From JBBIPA01 sp963820495 (GTDB lineage: Bacteria; Chloroflexota; Dehalococcoidia; GIF9; UBA5629): 64,000 nt of DNA. A program made the position numbers and the translations under genes. A model generated the notes under the pieces. It was given only the letters and a program-made list of their open reading frames with translations, had not been told where the DNA came from and made no database searches. The stretch is from positions 1,272,720 to 1,336,719 of the forward strand of contig CAWGAF010000002.1 in assembly GCA_963820495.1 (NCBI GenBank). The letters run 5' to 3'. Below, in pieces: positions 55,272-63,816 of the stretch (its first letter is position 1; each line of letters opens with the position of its first letter).

Positions 55272-55320
55272 TGGTGGCGGGGGCTGGATTTGAACCAGCG
55301 ACCAATCGGTTATGAGCCAA
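55272..55320 (-). repeat. tRNA-Met-like 3' half (attachment-site scar)
   Basis: On the minus strand CTCATAA (anticodon loop with CAU), stem CCGAT, variable TGGTC, T-arm GCTGG-TTCAAAT-CCAGC, acceptor CCCCGCC, discriminator A and CCA follow in exact tRNA spacing. The 5' half is missing (no GGCGGGG upstream). It is a truncated tRNA-Met end, typical of a site-specific integration scar, and lies inside the larger element. Confidence 0.8.
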
Positions 55321-55401
55321 GATATGATAGTAAAATAGATTCCTGGTACATAATGGTGTGTACTATTATTGTGCAATAAAATACAACTTAATAATAAAAC
55401 A

Positions 55402-55507
55402 ATAAGTAGGGGGTATCTCTCCGAGTGCATTTCGTAGCTCTATTTATCCAGGCTTTCGCCAGGATTTAATCAAAATTTGAATTAGCTTCAATTACTCTAG
55501 CATTTCG
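55402..55507. repeat. hairpin repeat, copy 3 (diverged, with an insert)
   Basis: Starts AATAAG then GGGGGTATCTCTCCGAG and GCATTTCG, like copy 1, and ends GAATTAGCTTCAATTACTC then GCATTTCG, but about 40 extra bases separate the two halves. It is the most diverged copy, located between the tRNA-Met scar and the right end of the element. Confidence 0.55.
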
Positions 55508-55585
55508 CATGATAGTTAACATTATTGCCCGCTAATTAATACCTTATTCTATAGCTGAGAATGACTTATTTTTATATGTAATAAC

Positions 55586-55798
55586 ATGAGGAATAACGGG
55601 AAGATTTACACTCATTGTAAAGATAATCCTGGAGAAAGCACTATTGATAAAACCTGGTTGCTGGACGGGGACAGCCCTAAAAAAGAAATGGCATGTATCA
55701 TAGCTGAAGAATTATTGGCATTTAGTGAGTATAGTAATCCCCTTAGTGACGACCGCTCGCCCATTTCTGGGAAGCTAATACATAAATATTTTTCTTAA
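55586..55798 (+). CDS. possible 70-residue protein near the right end
   Basis: Reads MRNNGKIYTHCKDNPGEST, then acidic and helical segments ending LIHKYFS. There is no ribosome binding site before the ATG and no known motif. It might be a remnant gene; it is included because the region would otherwise be empty. Confidence 0.3.
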   Translation: MRNNGKIYTHCKDNPGESTIDKTWLLDGDSPKKEMACIIAEELLAFSEYSNPLSDDRSPISGKLIHKYFS

Positions 55799-55944
55799 GC
55801 ATAGGCTTTGTAGAGTAAACCTGCCATCGCTATTCCAGGGCTGCTTAGTCCCCATATTCACTAATAGCTCGTTCTATAATGCTTCCTACTTGGTCAAAGC
55901 CAACTCAAATGGTATCGCCTTGTTGTTATTGTGTCCCCACATTG

Positions 55945-55948
55945 ACAA
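55945..55948. other. attR core (ACAA) of the comM element
   Basis: Identical to the left core; to the right, comM continues with ATC GTT GGT TTA CCA (IVGLP) in the frame that the left fragment leaves. Confidence 0.8.
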
Positions 55949-57372
55949 TCGTTGGTTTACCAGATACCGCTGTGCAAGAAGCCAAGGAAAGGGTCAGAGC
56001 CGCTATCCGTAATTCGGGATGCACATTCCTGGCAAAACGAATTACGGTGAATCTGGCCCCAGCCCATCTTAAGAAGGCTGGACCTGCCTATGACTTGCCC
56101 ATTGCCATCGGGATTCTGCAAAGTTCAGAGCAAATATCCGCTGATTTCTCCAAGACGCTTATCCTTGGCGAACTTTCTTTAGACGGTGGACTTCGGCACA
56201 CTAACGGTATACTCTCAATGGTAGCCCTAGCCAAAGAAAAAGGTTTGTCAGAGGTTTTGGTACCGGCCGATGACGCGAACGAGGCTGCCTTACTGGATGG
56301 GATTAAGGTTATACCCTGTATTTCTTTATCCCAACTGATCAGTCATCTCCGTGGGGAAATATCAATCCCAGAACATCATCCCGATAAAAATTGGCGGGAT
56401 GTTGACCTCGATTTTTCTCACATTGACCTTGCCCATATCAAAGGCCAGGAGCATGCCAAACGTGCCTTGGAAATAGCTGCCGCTGGGGGACATAATATGC
56501 TCATGTCCGGTCCGCCAGGAAGCGGTAAGACAATGCTGGCTCGCTCTCTACCTTCCATACTACCCACAATGACTCTTCCTGAGGCTTTGGAAGTAACCAA
56601 AATATACAGTATTAGTGGGCTACTCTCCAATGATACTCCCCTGATAAACCAGCGCCCCTTTCGCTCTCCCCACTACACTATATCCCATGCTGGGCTTGTT
56701 GGCGGTAGCCATATCCCCCGGCCTGGAGAAATAAGCCTGAGTCACCGCGGGGTACTTTTCCTAGACGAATTTCCCGAGTTTAATCGCGTCTCCCTGGAAT
56801 CCCTGCGCCAGCCCATAGAAGACAAAGTTGTGACTATAAGTCGTGCTCAGGGCAGCATTACATTCCCTGCTAATTTCATGCTGGTAGCTGCTATGAACCC
56901 ATGCCCCTGTGGCTATTATGGCGACATGGTAAAAGAATGCAAATGCTCTAATAGCGAAATCTCACGGTACCAGAAACGTATTAGCGGACCGCTTCTGGAT
57001 CGCATCGATATATTCACCGAAGTCCCCAGGGTTGACTATGAAAAGCTTACCGAAGACACCCAGGGAGAGAGCTCAGAAAAGGTACAAGCCAGAGTCGAAG
57101 CTGCCAGGCAGGTGCAACAAAGGCGTTTTACTAATTCCAAAATTATCTGCAATAATGAAATGACTCCTATTGAGGTAAAAGAGTTTTGTCAGATGGAATC
57201 AGCAGCTCAAAGTCTACTCAGAACTGCCATGAAACAGCTCCACTTTACGGCACGCACTTTCCACCGCATTATCAAGCTATCCAGAACTATCGCTGACCTT
57301 GATAGTGCTGATATTATAAAGGCAAACCATTTGGCTGAAGCATTGCAATACCGCAAAAGAAGCCTAACTTAA
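55945..57372 (+). pseudogene. comM: comM (YifB), 3' fragment
   Basis: 475 codons of ComM from TIVGLPDTAVQEAKERV to the normal end. The AAA+ core has Walker A (MSGPPGSGKTM), the Walker B-like LFLDEFPEF, sensor NPCPCGYYG and the C-terminal HFTARTFHRIIKLSRTIADL. An open frame runs back to an ATG at 55879, but residues before TIVGLP come from the element and are not comM. Joined to the 5' part it gives 506 residues, the usual length. As it stands, the fragment lacks a native start and probably is not made. Confidence 0.92.
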
Positions 57373-57395
57373 GCGAGATATTTTAAAACATCGTG

Positions 57396-58457
57396 TCACT
57401 TCTTCTTTCCAAGAGCAGACAGTAATATGACATATATTGCTTCAGCGTCATTGTAATCACGCTCGTCAATCTCAGACCAAGGCCTCTCTCTGGCATACTT
57501 GCTGGGATGGATGTAGTTTCTCATCAAACGCAGCATGTGAGCAAGCCCGGCAGGGTTGTATATAGCTACTTTCGATTCTACCTGACGAAACCAGCCAGCT
57601 TGAGAACATACGTCAATCAGGTTTTGGAACGTCCATGTGGTAGGATCGCTGGTAATCTGGGGCTTAGATCGCTTCGATAGACTTTTAGCGATTGAGCATG
57701 CTTTGTGTTTTGATCGAAGGCAGCGCATAAGCAGAAGCCCTTCCACACCAGCAGCGAGGGATAGGACAGCTGAAGAGTAAATATTTGCTGAAGCTGCTCT
57801 GTGCGCGTCTTCCACGTAACGATCTATTACATCCTTTAATGCAAGAGCATATTCACCCTTATGAGCGAAAGACCTACGACCTCTCTCAAATAGCCTATCA
57901 AATTCTGCTGGTTGCGTTTCTCTTAGATCGGCAAGCTCATTCAATCCAAATTCGCGCAATACTCCTATGAGTCTCTTTTCAAGAACAGCCCCGTACTTCT
58001 TATTGAGGTTTGTGTCCTCCTTTGGACCTTTCCCAATGTACCAATCCTCATCAGAAGATAGGCCGTGTTTCTTTTTTACCGCATCAATTGCTTCCGATAT
58101 AGGGCCTAACTCTTCATTATATTGACCACTCAGCCATCGATCGTCATGCAATTGGATAACTGGCAAGCATACGAAGAATACGTATTCTTGGGTTGAAAAT
58201 CTTCGTGTGTCGTATAGTGAATGAGCCATATTTACCCAGGCCTTCACATACTCTGGATTACGCTGAGATGAAACCGTCCGCCTCTGCCGTGCCTCAGTAA
58301 AAAAACTGCTAACTTGAGGAAGCATCCCTTCGCCAAGTGCAAACCGATCAATCCTATCCAAGGCTGCATTAATAGATTTGAGATCATTGATATGTTTGTG
58401 CTTCTTGGTTAGTGGCCTAGTGAGCCAACATTTTAAGTTCCTATCTACATCTCTCAT
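57396..58457 (-). CDS. unknown protein, helical
   Basis: A 353-residue soluble protein, mostly helical, rich in Arg/Lys. A C-terminal RNYIHPSKYARERPW segment is like those seen at the end of some HEPN-type or abortive-infection-like proteins, but the family is not recognised with certainty. It is convergent with comM and follows it by 24 bases, which makes it the first gene after the interrupted locus. AT content is close to the host average. Function is not assigned. Confidence 0.6.
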   Translation of the reverse strand: MRDVDRNLKCWLTRPLTKKHKHINDLKSINAALDRIDRFALGEGMLPQVSSFFTEARQRRTVSSQRNPEYVKAWVNMAHSLYDTRRFSTQEYVFFVCLPVIQLHDDRWLSGQYNEELGPISEAIDAVKKKHGLSSDEDWYIGKGPKEDTNLNKKYGAVLEKRLIGVLREFGLNELADLRETQPAEFDRLFERGRRSFAHKGEYALALKDVIDRYVEDAHRAASANIYSSAVLSLAAGVEGLLLMRCLRSKHKACSIAKSLSKRSKPQITSDPTTWTFQNLIDVCSQAGWFRQVESKVAIYNPAGLAHMLRLMRNYIHPSKYARERPWSEIDERDYNDAEAIYVILLSALGKKK

Positions 58458-58952
58458 ATTTATCTCTTATGATGAATTGAATTCTTTAAGCTTATCCTAT
58501 GCTTAGTCACAGTGTAGTGTTGATACTGAGATGGTGTCAAGCAAAGTCGTGCAAAAATGCGTTTTCTTTGGGGTCACCTCTAGGGAGGATGACTCCCACG
58601 AAAATCTCCCTTTAGTGTTACTTATAAATACGTACTATAAACACTAGCTTTGTCAAGATAACCTATCTCAACTTTCATTCCTTTTTTTACTTCTTTCCCA
58701 GTACTAATTTGCCAGCCAAATCAGTACTTTTAGGTTATTGTGCTGAAGGTGAAAGTGAAGTATGCTGAAGATGAGGCATTGGAGTTAGAAAGGAAGGTTG
58801 AAAATCTACCACTATCCTCTCTGGTTATACGGTAGAGAATTCAAAACAGTTTTTTTGCGATGCGAATAAAGTTCAGAGATTTCACTGCAAAGCATAAACC
58901 TTTTGGTGGAATATCTCGTTCTATATATAAAAGTGAATAAGGAGGCATCCAC
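58458..58952. other. 495-base intergenic stretch
   Basis: No supported gene. Around 58745-58805 the plus strand reads VKVKYAEDEALELERKVEN in an open frame that has no start and is soon closed, perhaps a relic of a small coding region. No repeat or hairpin with T-run stands out. It precedes the lipoprotein gene and may contain its promoter. Confidence 0.35.
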
Positions 58953-59486
58953 ATGAAAAGCCGTGTATTGGCATTCCTAGTTATTTTAATCTCTTTGGCA
59001 ATGCTGACAACAATAATCGGTTGTCAGTCAGCTTCTCCATCACCTACTCCGGCACCTACTCCTGTTACCCAGACTCAACCTAATACACCTCCACAAACTC
59101 CTCAGCCTGCTCCAACACCTGAACCAGCTACATTACCTCCTCCACCACCACAGGCACCATCATCTCAACAAGGCGATTTATTACAGGTAAGCGTAACGCT
59201 AGATGACGGGCAACCTGTGATTCCCACAGGTATAATTTTAAACCTCAAATATTCCGTTAACCGAAGTGCAAATTTGACTATGTCTTGTACATTACCTGAC
59301 GGCAGTGTTATCAATTACTTTAAGCAAACAGTTATTCCCGGCTCTTACGTATATCCAATTCGGATTGAGAGACCAGTAGGTGAGAAAATAATAATGTTAA
59401 CGGCTGTAGGCACTGATGGCCAGATTGTTAAAGCTATCCATCAATACTGGGCTGGAAGTGAACTGGGCAATACAGAACTTCCATAA
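58953..59486 (+). CDS. proline-rich lipoprotein
   Basis: A 177-residue exported protein. The signal MKSRVLAFLVILISLAML ends in a lipobox (TIIGC), followed by a Pro/Thr/Gln-rich linker (about 28-75) and a beta-sandwich-like C-terminal domain (LLQVSVTLDDGQPVIPTG to the end), presumably exposed at the surface. GGAGG precedes the ATG by 9 bases. The domain may be an Ig-like or filamin-type fold. It ends in a strong terminator, so it is monocistronic. Confidence 0.75.
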   Translation: MKSRVLAFLVILISLAMLTTIIGCQSASPSPTPAPTPVTQTQPNTPPQTPQPAPTPEPATLPPPPPQAPSSQQGDLLQVSVTLDDGQPVIPTGIILNLKYSVNRSANLTMSCTLPDGSVINYFKQTVIPGSYVYPIRIERPVGEKIIMLTAVGTDGQIVKAIHQYWAGSELGNTELP

Positions 59487-59502
59487 ATTGCCTATTCTAT
59501 AC

Positions 59503-59534
59503 GGGCTTATATCCGATTGAAGGATATAAGCCCG
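59503..59534 (+). terminator. terminator hairpin after the lipoprotein
   Basis: A perfect 13-bp stem CGGGCTTATATCC / GGATATAAGCCCG with a 6-base loop, followed by TTAGATTT (weak T-run), 17 bases after the lipoprotein stop codon. Confidence 0.8.
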
Positions 59535-59543
59535 TTAGATTTA

Positions 59544-59586
59544 AATCCATATCCACAACAACATGCATATGGTGTCCATTACATCC
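59544..59586. repeat. direct repeat flanking the PIN-domain gene, left copy
   Basis: About 43 bases (AATCCATATCCACAACAACATG, then CATATGGTGTCCAT...) that recur at 61905-61947 with about 85% identity, same orientation. On the minus strand both read GCxGHHMHVVVD with mostly synonymous differences, so the repeat may derive from a coding region. Confidence 0.65.
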
Positions 59587-59789
59587 TAAGTCACTCACCC
59601 CTAGTATTTTAAAGCTAAGTGAGGGGGAATTTTGATCTGAGAAGTGTAGTCTTTGAGGCCAAGTCATGACTACATAGTACACTCAATTAGCGACTGCTTG
59701 CTCTTAAGGCTATTATACTTGTGGGACTAACTTAAGAAGTAGTATAACTTGGGGGTAGGTCAGCTTATTCTTGTAAGAATCCCAATCTT

Positions 59790-61742
59790 GTGCAGATACA
59801 TAGCTGGTATTATAATTACTATATGTTGATAGAAGCTAGTACCGAAGCATTGTTAGCTCTTGAGTTGTTCCAGATAAGTCCAAATGCAAAAAAGTCTCGT
59901 AAGCTGCTGAATCAACACTTAGTAGAAGCTGCAATGTTCACACAACCCGACGTACGATCTACTAGTGAAATAACTACAGCTGTATTGAAACTTGTTACTC
60001 ATGCCATAGTATTTAGTCATGATGAGTGTAAAGAAGCACTCGACAGTCTGTGTATTGAAAGTCGTGTATTGGAACTAGGTAATGATAATTATAATCTGTC
60101 CAATGAAACGAAAACCAAATTATCTGAGAGTATTGAACGAATTAAACAAGCAGAGAAAGAATTTGATAGAGGTCTTGGAGAAAGTGTTGGCAGAGCAATC
60201 AATAAAGTCTTGAATCCTTTCGCAGAAGCTGTGTTATGCAAAGTCACAAAGGAAGTAATTCAGAATATTTTTTATCAAAATGCGCTCAAGTTGAGGAAAC
60301 TTCTTGCTGGGGACTGCGATTTCTCAATACTATTAGAGACTGATTTAAATGTTGAGAATGAACTAGCCCAAAAATTGCAAACATTTGTTAGCCTACAAAC
60401 CAACAGTACTGTTGAAAATGCCATGATTGGCATAAGGTTGTTTTTAGGACATCTAAATGAAGTCCAAAAACACTACATTGCAAGCTTACATCATAGAGTC
60501 GTCTATTTCCAAATTCTAAATATCGACCCCAGATTGCAGAAACTAGAAGAGCAGTGTTTTAAGGCTATGAGGTTGTATCTCGATACAAATGTCGTAATTC
60601 TATATATGTGCGAAGATTCACCTAGGTATGAACCCATAGCTGACGTTCTAAATGCGAGTAAAAGGCTAGGTATGAAATTATTAGTATCATCCAAGACCTT
60701 ACAAGAGTCGGAAGGGCTTGTGAAAGAAGCAAAAAGTTTTAGCATATACTTAAATGATTCAGAAATCAGAGCTGCACTATTATCAGATCCTATAGCTATA
60801 AATAACCCATTAATAGAAACTTTTATTACAAAACGGCGGAATAATCCAAAGCTCAACTGGTCTGCATTCATATCACCTTTCAATGATCTTGATATATATC
60901 TAATCGCTAAAGACATTGAGGTAAGTGATGATAATTGCGGTGATATTCTGTCAGATAATCTCTATTCCCATGTTCATACTGCTATTATGGAGGAAAAAGG
61001 TGAATCAACGTCTCTCAATATAATTGAACATGATACCTTTAACCTGGTATTAATTCATAAGTTAAGGACTATCCATGCTGGAACAGTTTTAGGCTCCTCA
61101 GTTTGGCTACTTACTATAGATAAGAAATTACCGAAAGTGGATAGACGGCTGCAAAAAATTTACTCGCAGCCTCATTGTAAAAAAATTGAACAGTGGGGAG
61201 CTATTCTACTACCTTTCCAGAATGTAGGAACTTTCATGGCGACTGATGAGTATATTTCCTATTTGGCGTCTCAGGAGTTAGGTGCCATTTTCTCAGAGCC
61301 AGTACTCGATATACATTTCTTTAAAGAACTTGAACAGGCGGAAGTTGGACTAGATGACATCTTAAAAATGGATCCAGAGATTGCATTTCGGTCATTGGCA
61401 GACTTACAGCAGGACAGACAAGCACAAGTTTTACTAAATCAGATTAGAAGCGCATCAGATGAAGAAAAAGAGCCTGTTAAGAACAAGTTTCGTGAAAAGG
61501 TACTTGCTATTATTTCTAAACATAGTGAAGAGGAAAAAGAGCGGGTTGAGGCGGAACTTAAGCGATTACGAAATGGTATACAGGAACTGTCAGATGAACT
61601 GCGCAATATGGAATTAGATAGAGCAAAAAATGTAGAGAGAATCGATTTTATTAAGCGAAAACTGGATATGACTAAAGCAGAATTAGATCGATATGAGCAC
61701 ATGTCATTTTGGCAAAAGGTTAAGTACATTTTTAGAGGATGA
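59790..61742 (+). CDS. large PIN-domain protein, possible defence gene
   Basis: A 650-residue protein. A helical N-terminal region of about 260 residues precedes a PIN-like nuclease domain: RLYLDTNVVILYMCEDSP (first Asp), EHDTFNLVLIHKL (possible Glu/Asp) and WLLTIDKKLPKVDRR (last Asp). The C-terminal 120 residues are a coiled-coil (KKEEKERVEAELKRL-type segments) ending in a hydrophobic MSFWQKVKYIFRG. It is AT-rich and sits between 43-bp direct repeats, consistent with acquisition. The start is uncertain: GTG at 59790 or ATG at 59823, neither with a good ribosome binding site. RNase-type defence is inference. Confidence 0.65.
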   Translation: MQIHSWYYNYYMLIEASTEALLALELFQISPNAKKSRKLLNQHLVEAAMFTQPDVRSTSEITTAVLKLVTHAIVFSHDECKEALDSLCIESRVLELGNDNYNLSNETKTKLSESIERIKQAEKEFDRGLGESVGRAINKVLNPFAEAVLCKVTKEVIQNIFYQNALKLRKLLAGDCDFSILLETDLNVENELAQKLQTFVSLQTNSTVENAMIGIRLFLGHLNEVQKHYIASLHHRVVYFQILNIDPRLQKLEEQCFKAMRLYLDTNVVILYMCEDSPRYEPIADVLNASKRLGMKLLVSSKTLQESEGLVKEAKSFSIYLNDSEIRAALLSDPIAINNPLIETFITKRRNNPKLNWSAFISPFNDLDIYLIAKDIEVSDDNCGDILSDNLYSHVHTAIMEEKGESTSLNIIEHDTFNLVLIHKLRTIHAGTVLGSSVWLLTIDKKLPKVDRRLQKIYSQPHCKKIEQWGAILLPFQNVGTFMATDEYISYLASQELGAIFSEPVLDIHFFKELEQAEVGLDDILKMDPEIAFRSLADLQQDRQAQVLLNQIRSASDEEKEPVKNKFREKVLAIISKHSEEEKERVEAELKRLRNGIQELSDELRNMELDRAKNVERIDFIKRKLDMTKAELDRYEHMSFWQKVKYIFRG

Positions 61743-61904
61743 GTGGATTAGACGAATGCCGCATATGCTTATTTTAGCTTATTTCATAGTATGTGTTATT
61801 TCAACAGTGTATTTTTCTTTTATCCCTAAAACTATATCGGAAGTCCGATAACTTAATCCAATTCTACCATCACAAATATACAACCTCATGGCTTCTGCAT
61901 CCAC

Positions 61905-61947
61905 AATTCACGTCCACGACAACATGCATATGGTGTCCATAACACCC
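61905..61947. repeat. direct repeat flanking the PIN-domain gene, right copy
   Basis: Counterpart of 59544-59586 (AATTCACGTCCACGACAACATG, then CATATGGTGTCCAT...). Its right edge leads directly into a comM-like Walker A relic at 61950-61990. Confidence 0.65.
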
Positions 61948-61949
61948 TC

Positions 61950-61990
61950 ACGTCCTGTCCACCAGGAACTTGTAAGACAATACTCACCCG
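61950..61990 (+). pseudogene. comM-like Walker A relic
   Basis: GTCCTGTCCACCAGGAA, then GTAAGACAAT and CT match the comM Walker A stretch near 56507-56547 at about 33 of 42 bases and translate as GPPGTCKT. The surrounding frame is not maintained. It is a decayed fragment of a ComM-type AAA+ gene. The region 61743-62045 otherwise holds no gene. Confidence 0.5.
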
Positions 61991-62045
61991 CTGGGCATCT
62001 TCTGAGAACAACTCTCAATTTGGGTAATTTGTGGCCAGATCACTT

Positions 62046-62807
62046 TTACCATAACCCCGGTACAAGTGCCTTACGTTCAGGCGGATAATCGGGAAAATAG
62101 CTGCGATACCAGGCATGATGTGCCCTTGCTCTGGGCACCAGATTTGCAATCGTCCAGGCAGCAAATGACAAGCCAGCTAAGGACCAGGTTGCCACCGCCC
62201 ATCCAACCCAAATTATAATCTCACCAAGGTAATTGGGGCAGGATATAAAACGATACAGCCCACTGGAGGCAATTTTATAATCGCTTTCATCAAGTCTGCG
62301 GAGATTCCTGAGTATATAATCTGCTCTGCGATTGATGACAAAACCGATTATAAATATTATCACCCCACAGATAAAACGTGGGTCCAAAAGCCATTCATTG
62401 GAGTAACCGCCGGAGAATGTAAAAACATAGCGACCATTCAGGTAGGCATTTACTGCATTGAAAAAGAACCCCATACCCACCACAACCACTGGCATTCGTT
62501 TAATCTTATCCTGCAGACTAAATGGATAGATAAAAGACCGGTGTATATAATGCGCTTCCCACATGAAGAAAAACAGCAGTAAAGTAATTGTTTTGATATT
62601 ACTTCCCAAAAAGAAACAGGCGGCAAATACCAGCGGCGACATCGACTCCATGACCACCCATCCCACTCTGTTGTTAAACGTAGGGCCCCACCCCTTGCGA
62701 GTATAACGACCATATGGAGCCACTACAAAAAATAATGCAATGAAGATTACTACCGCCAGCACAAACCAGCCTATTAAAAGCCCACTATAAAATGTCTGCT
62801 CGTTCAT
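62046..62807 (-). CDS. steroid 5-alpha-reductase-family membrane protein
   Basis: About 253 residues from the ATG at 62807 (GGA 8 bases upstream), with seven hydrophobic helices. The C-terminal SGLYRFISCPNYLGEIIIWVG and the PGLW-type ending are the signature of the steroid_dh (3-oxo-5-alpha-steroid 4-dehydrogenase) family, which reduces enone double bonds with NADPH. The start APYGRYTRKGWGP segment is also typical. The bacterial substrate is unknown; a terpenoid or hopanoid-type lipid is as likely as a steroid. It follows an NAD-dependent epimerase gene on the same strand and probably shares its transcript. Confidence 0.88.
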   Translation of the reverse strand: MNEQTFYSGLLIGWFVLAVVIFIALFFVVAPYGRYTRKGWGPTFNNRVGWVVMESMSPLVFAACFFLGSNIKTITLLLFFFMWEAHYIHRSFIYPFSLQDKIKRMPVVVVGMGFFFNAVNAYLNGRYVFTFSGGYSNEWLLDPRFICGVIIFIIGFVINRRADYILRNLRRLDESDYKIASSGLYRFISCPNYLGEIIIWVGWAVATWSLAGLSFAAWTIANLVPRARAHHAWYRSYFPDYPPERKALVPGLW

Positions 62808-62823
62808 AATCACATTCCAAATT

Positions 62824-63816
62824 TCATTTCGGCCAACGGGTAAACTGCCCATTCAATTCAAACCAGTTCATGGTGTCAACAATAGTCTCCCGAAGCAGAC
62901 GTGGCCGGTAACCTAGTTCACGTGTTGCCTTCTCATGGCTAATATGCCTATTACCCTCCAACGCCATTAGAGTAACCTTGGTAAAAAGAGGTCGTTTCCC
63001 GGATATAAGTGCTGAGATAGTAGTAAAAGGAACACCGACAGAAGCAAGCCACAGAGGAAAGACTAAGCGCGGTACTGAAGCACCACCTGCTTCTTCAACT
63101 ATGCGGGCCAAATCAAGTATCGACGCCCAATGACCAGATAATATGTACTTTACCCCGGTCGGGGCCAGTTTTTCAGCGCGCATTGCCCCTTCGACAACAT
63201 CCCGGACATCTACCCAGTTGAATCCAGCATCAACCAAGGCAGGAATCTTACGGCGGGCCAGTGATAGCAGAACCTCACCAAAGTGAGACGGTCGAAAATC
63301 ATAGGGGCCGATGATCCCGGTGGGGTTGACGATAACAGCATCCAGTCCTCGTTCAATCCCTTTACGCACTTCTCTTTCGCCAGCCGCCTTAGAACGATCA
63401 TAAGGGGGACAATGAGATGACTCAACCAAATGCCGTGTTTCATCAATTGGAATATCCTTTGGTTCCTGGGCAAAGGCATGTATTGAACTAAAATGTACCA
63501 GGCGCTTTACGCCACAGCGGAGACATGCTTCCACGACATTTCTGACCCCACCGACATTGATCTGTTGACATCGTGGCCACTCATTCATCAGCAACGATAT
63601 ATGAGCAGTCAGGTGATAAACTACCTCGGCACCATCGAATGCCCGGCACAGAGAATCCAGGTCACAGATACTGCCTTCAAAAACCTCGACATCTAACCCC
63701 TCTATACCTCGCTGGTCTACGTGCACTAATGCACGCACGGACCTACCTTGAGCAAGCAAAGTACGAACCAGGTTGGCACCAACATGTCCTGTGGCACCAG
63801 TAACTACTATCGTCAT
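62824..63816 (-). CDS. NAD-dependent epimerase / 3-beta-HSD-like dehydrogenase
   Basis: A 330-residue extended short-chain dehydrogenase: GATGHVGANLVR (NAD-binding), the catalytic YDRSKAAGEREV (YxxxK) with the upstream SSIHAF Ser, and NPTGIIGPYDFRPS. It resembles 3-beta-hydroxysteroid dehydrogenase/sterol-4-carboxylate decarboxylase-like or dihydroflavonol-reductase-type members. Next to the 5-alpha-reductase-like gene, it suggests a two-step modification of a polycyclic or isoprenoid lipid (inference). The start ATG is 63816. Confidence 0.88.
   Translation of the reverse strand: MTIVVTGATGHVGANLVRTLLAQGRSVRALVHVDQRGIEGLDVEVFEGSICDLDSLCRAFDGAEVVYHLTAHISLLMNEWPRCQQINVGGVRNVVEACLRCGVKRLVHFSSIHAFAQEPKDIPIDETRHLVESSHCPPYDRSKAAGEREVRKGIERGLDAVIVNPTGIIGPYDFRPSHFGEVLLSLARRKIPALVDAGFNWVDVRDVVEGAMRAEKLAPTGVKYILSGHWASILDLARIVEEAGGASVPRLVFPLWLASVGVPFTTISALISGKRPLFTKVTLMALEGNRHISHEKATRELGYRPRLLRETIVDTMNWFELNGQFTRWPK

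Larger units (their letters stand above)
46019..55948. mobile_element. 9.9-kb integrative element inserted in comM
   Basis: A serine recombinase lies at the left end, and both ends carry ACAA (46019-46022 and 55945-55948). Joining the flanks at that core restores a continuous comM frame of 506 codons, so the limits are exact to within the 4-base core. Inside are a 52-residue gene coupled to the integrase, a phage-O-like protein, an XRE regulator, zinc-ribbon and membrane proteins, a secreted nuclease, a GIY-YIG lipoprotein, a riboswitch-controlled gene and three copies of a hairpin repeat. No conjugation or capsid genes are seen, so it is probably a mobilisable or satellite-type island. Confidence 0.9.

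Noticed and set aside
55879..55944. Gene start for comM at ATG 55879
   Set aside because: The 22 codons before TIVGLP come from the element's right end and are not comM-like; comM homology begins at 55945.
46019..55948. Conjugative element or prophage
   Set aside because: No relaxase, type IV coupling protein, terminase, portal or capsid gene is visible in the island.
57490..57540. HEPN motif (R-x4-6-H) in the 57396-58457 protein
   Set aside because: RNYIHP has only three residues between Arg and His, so a HEPN call cannot be supported.
58560..58630. Hairpin or repeat resembling the island repeats in 58560-58630 (gggaggat...ctcccac)
   Set aside because: The GGGAGG/CTCCC resemblance is short and lacks the TAGGCTCAGACG tail of the island repeat.
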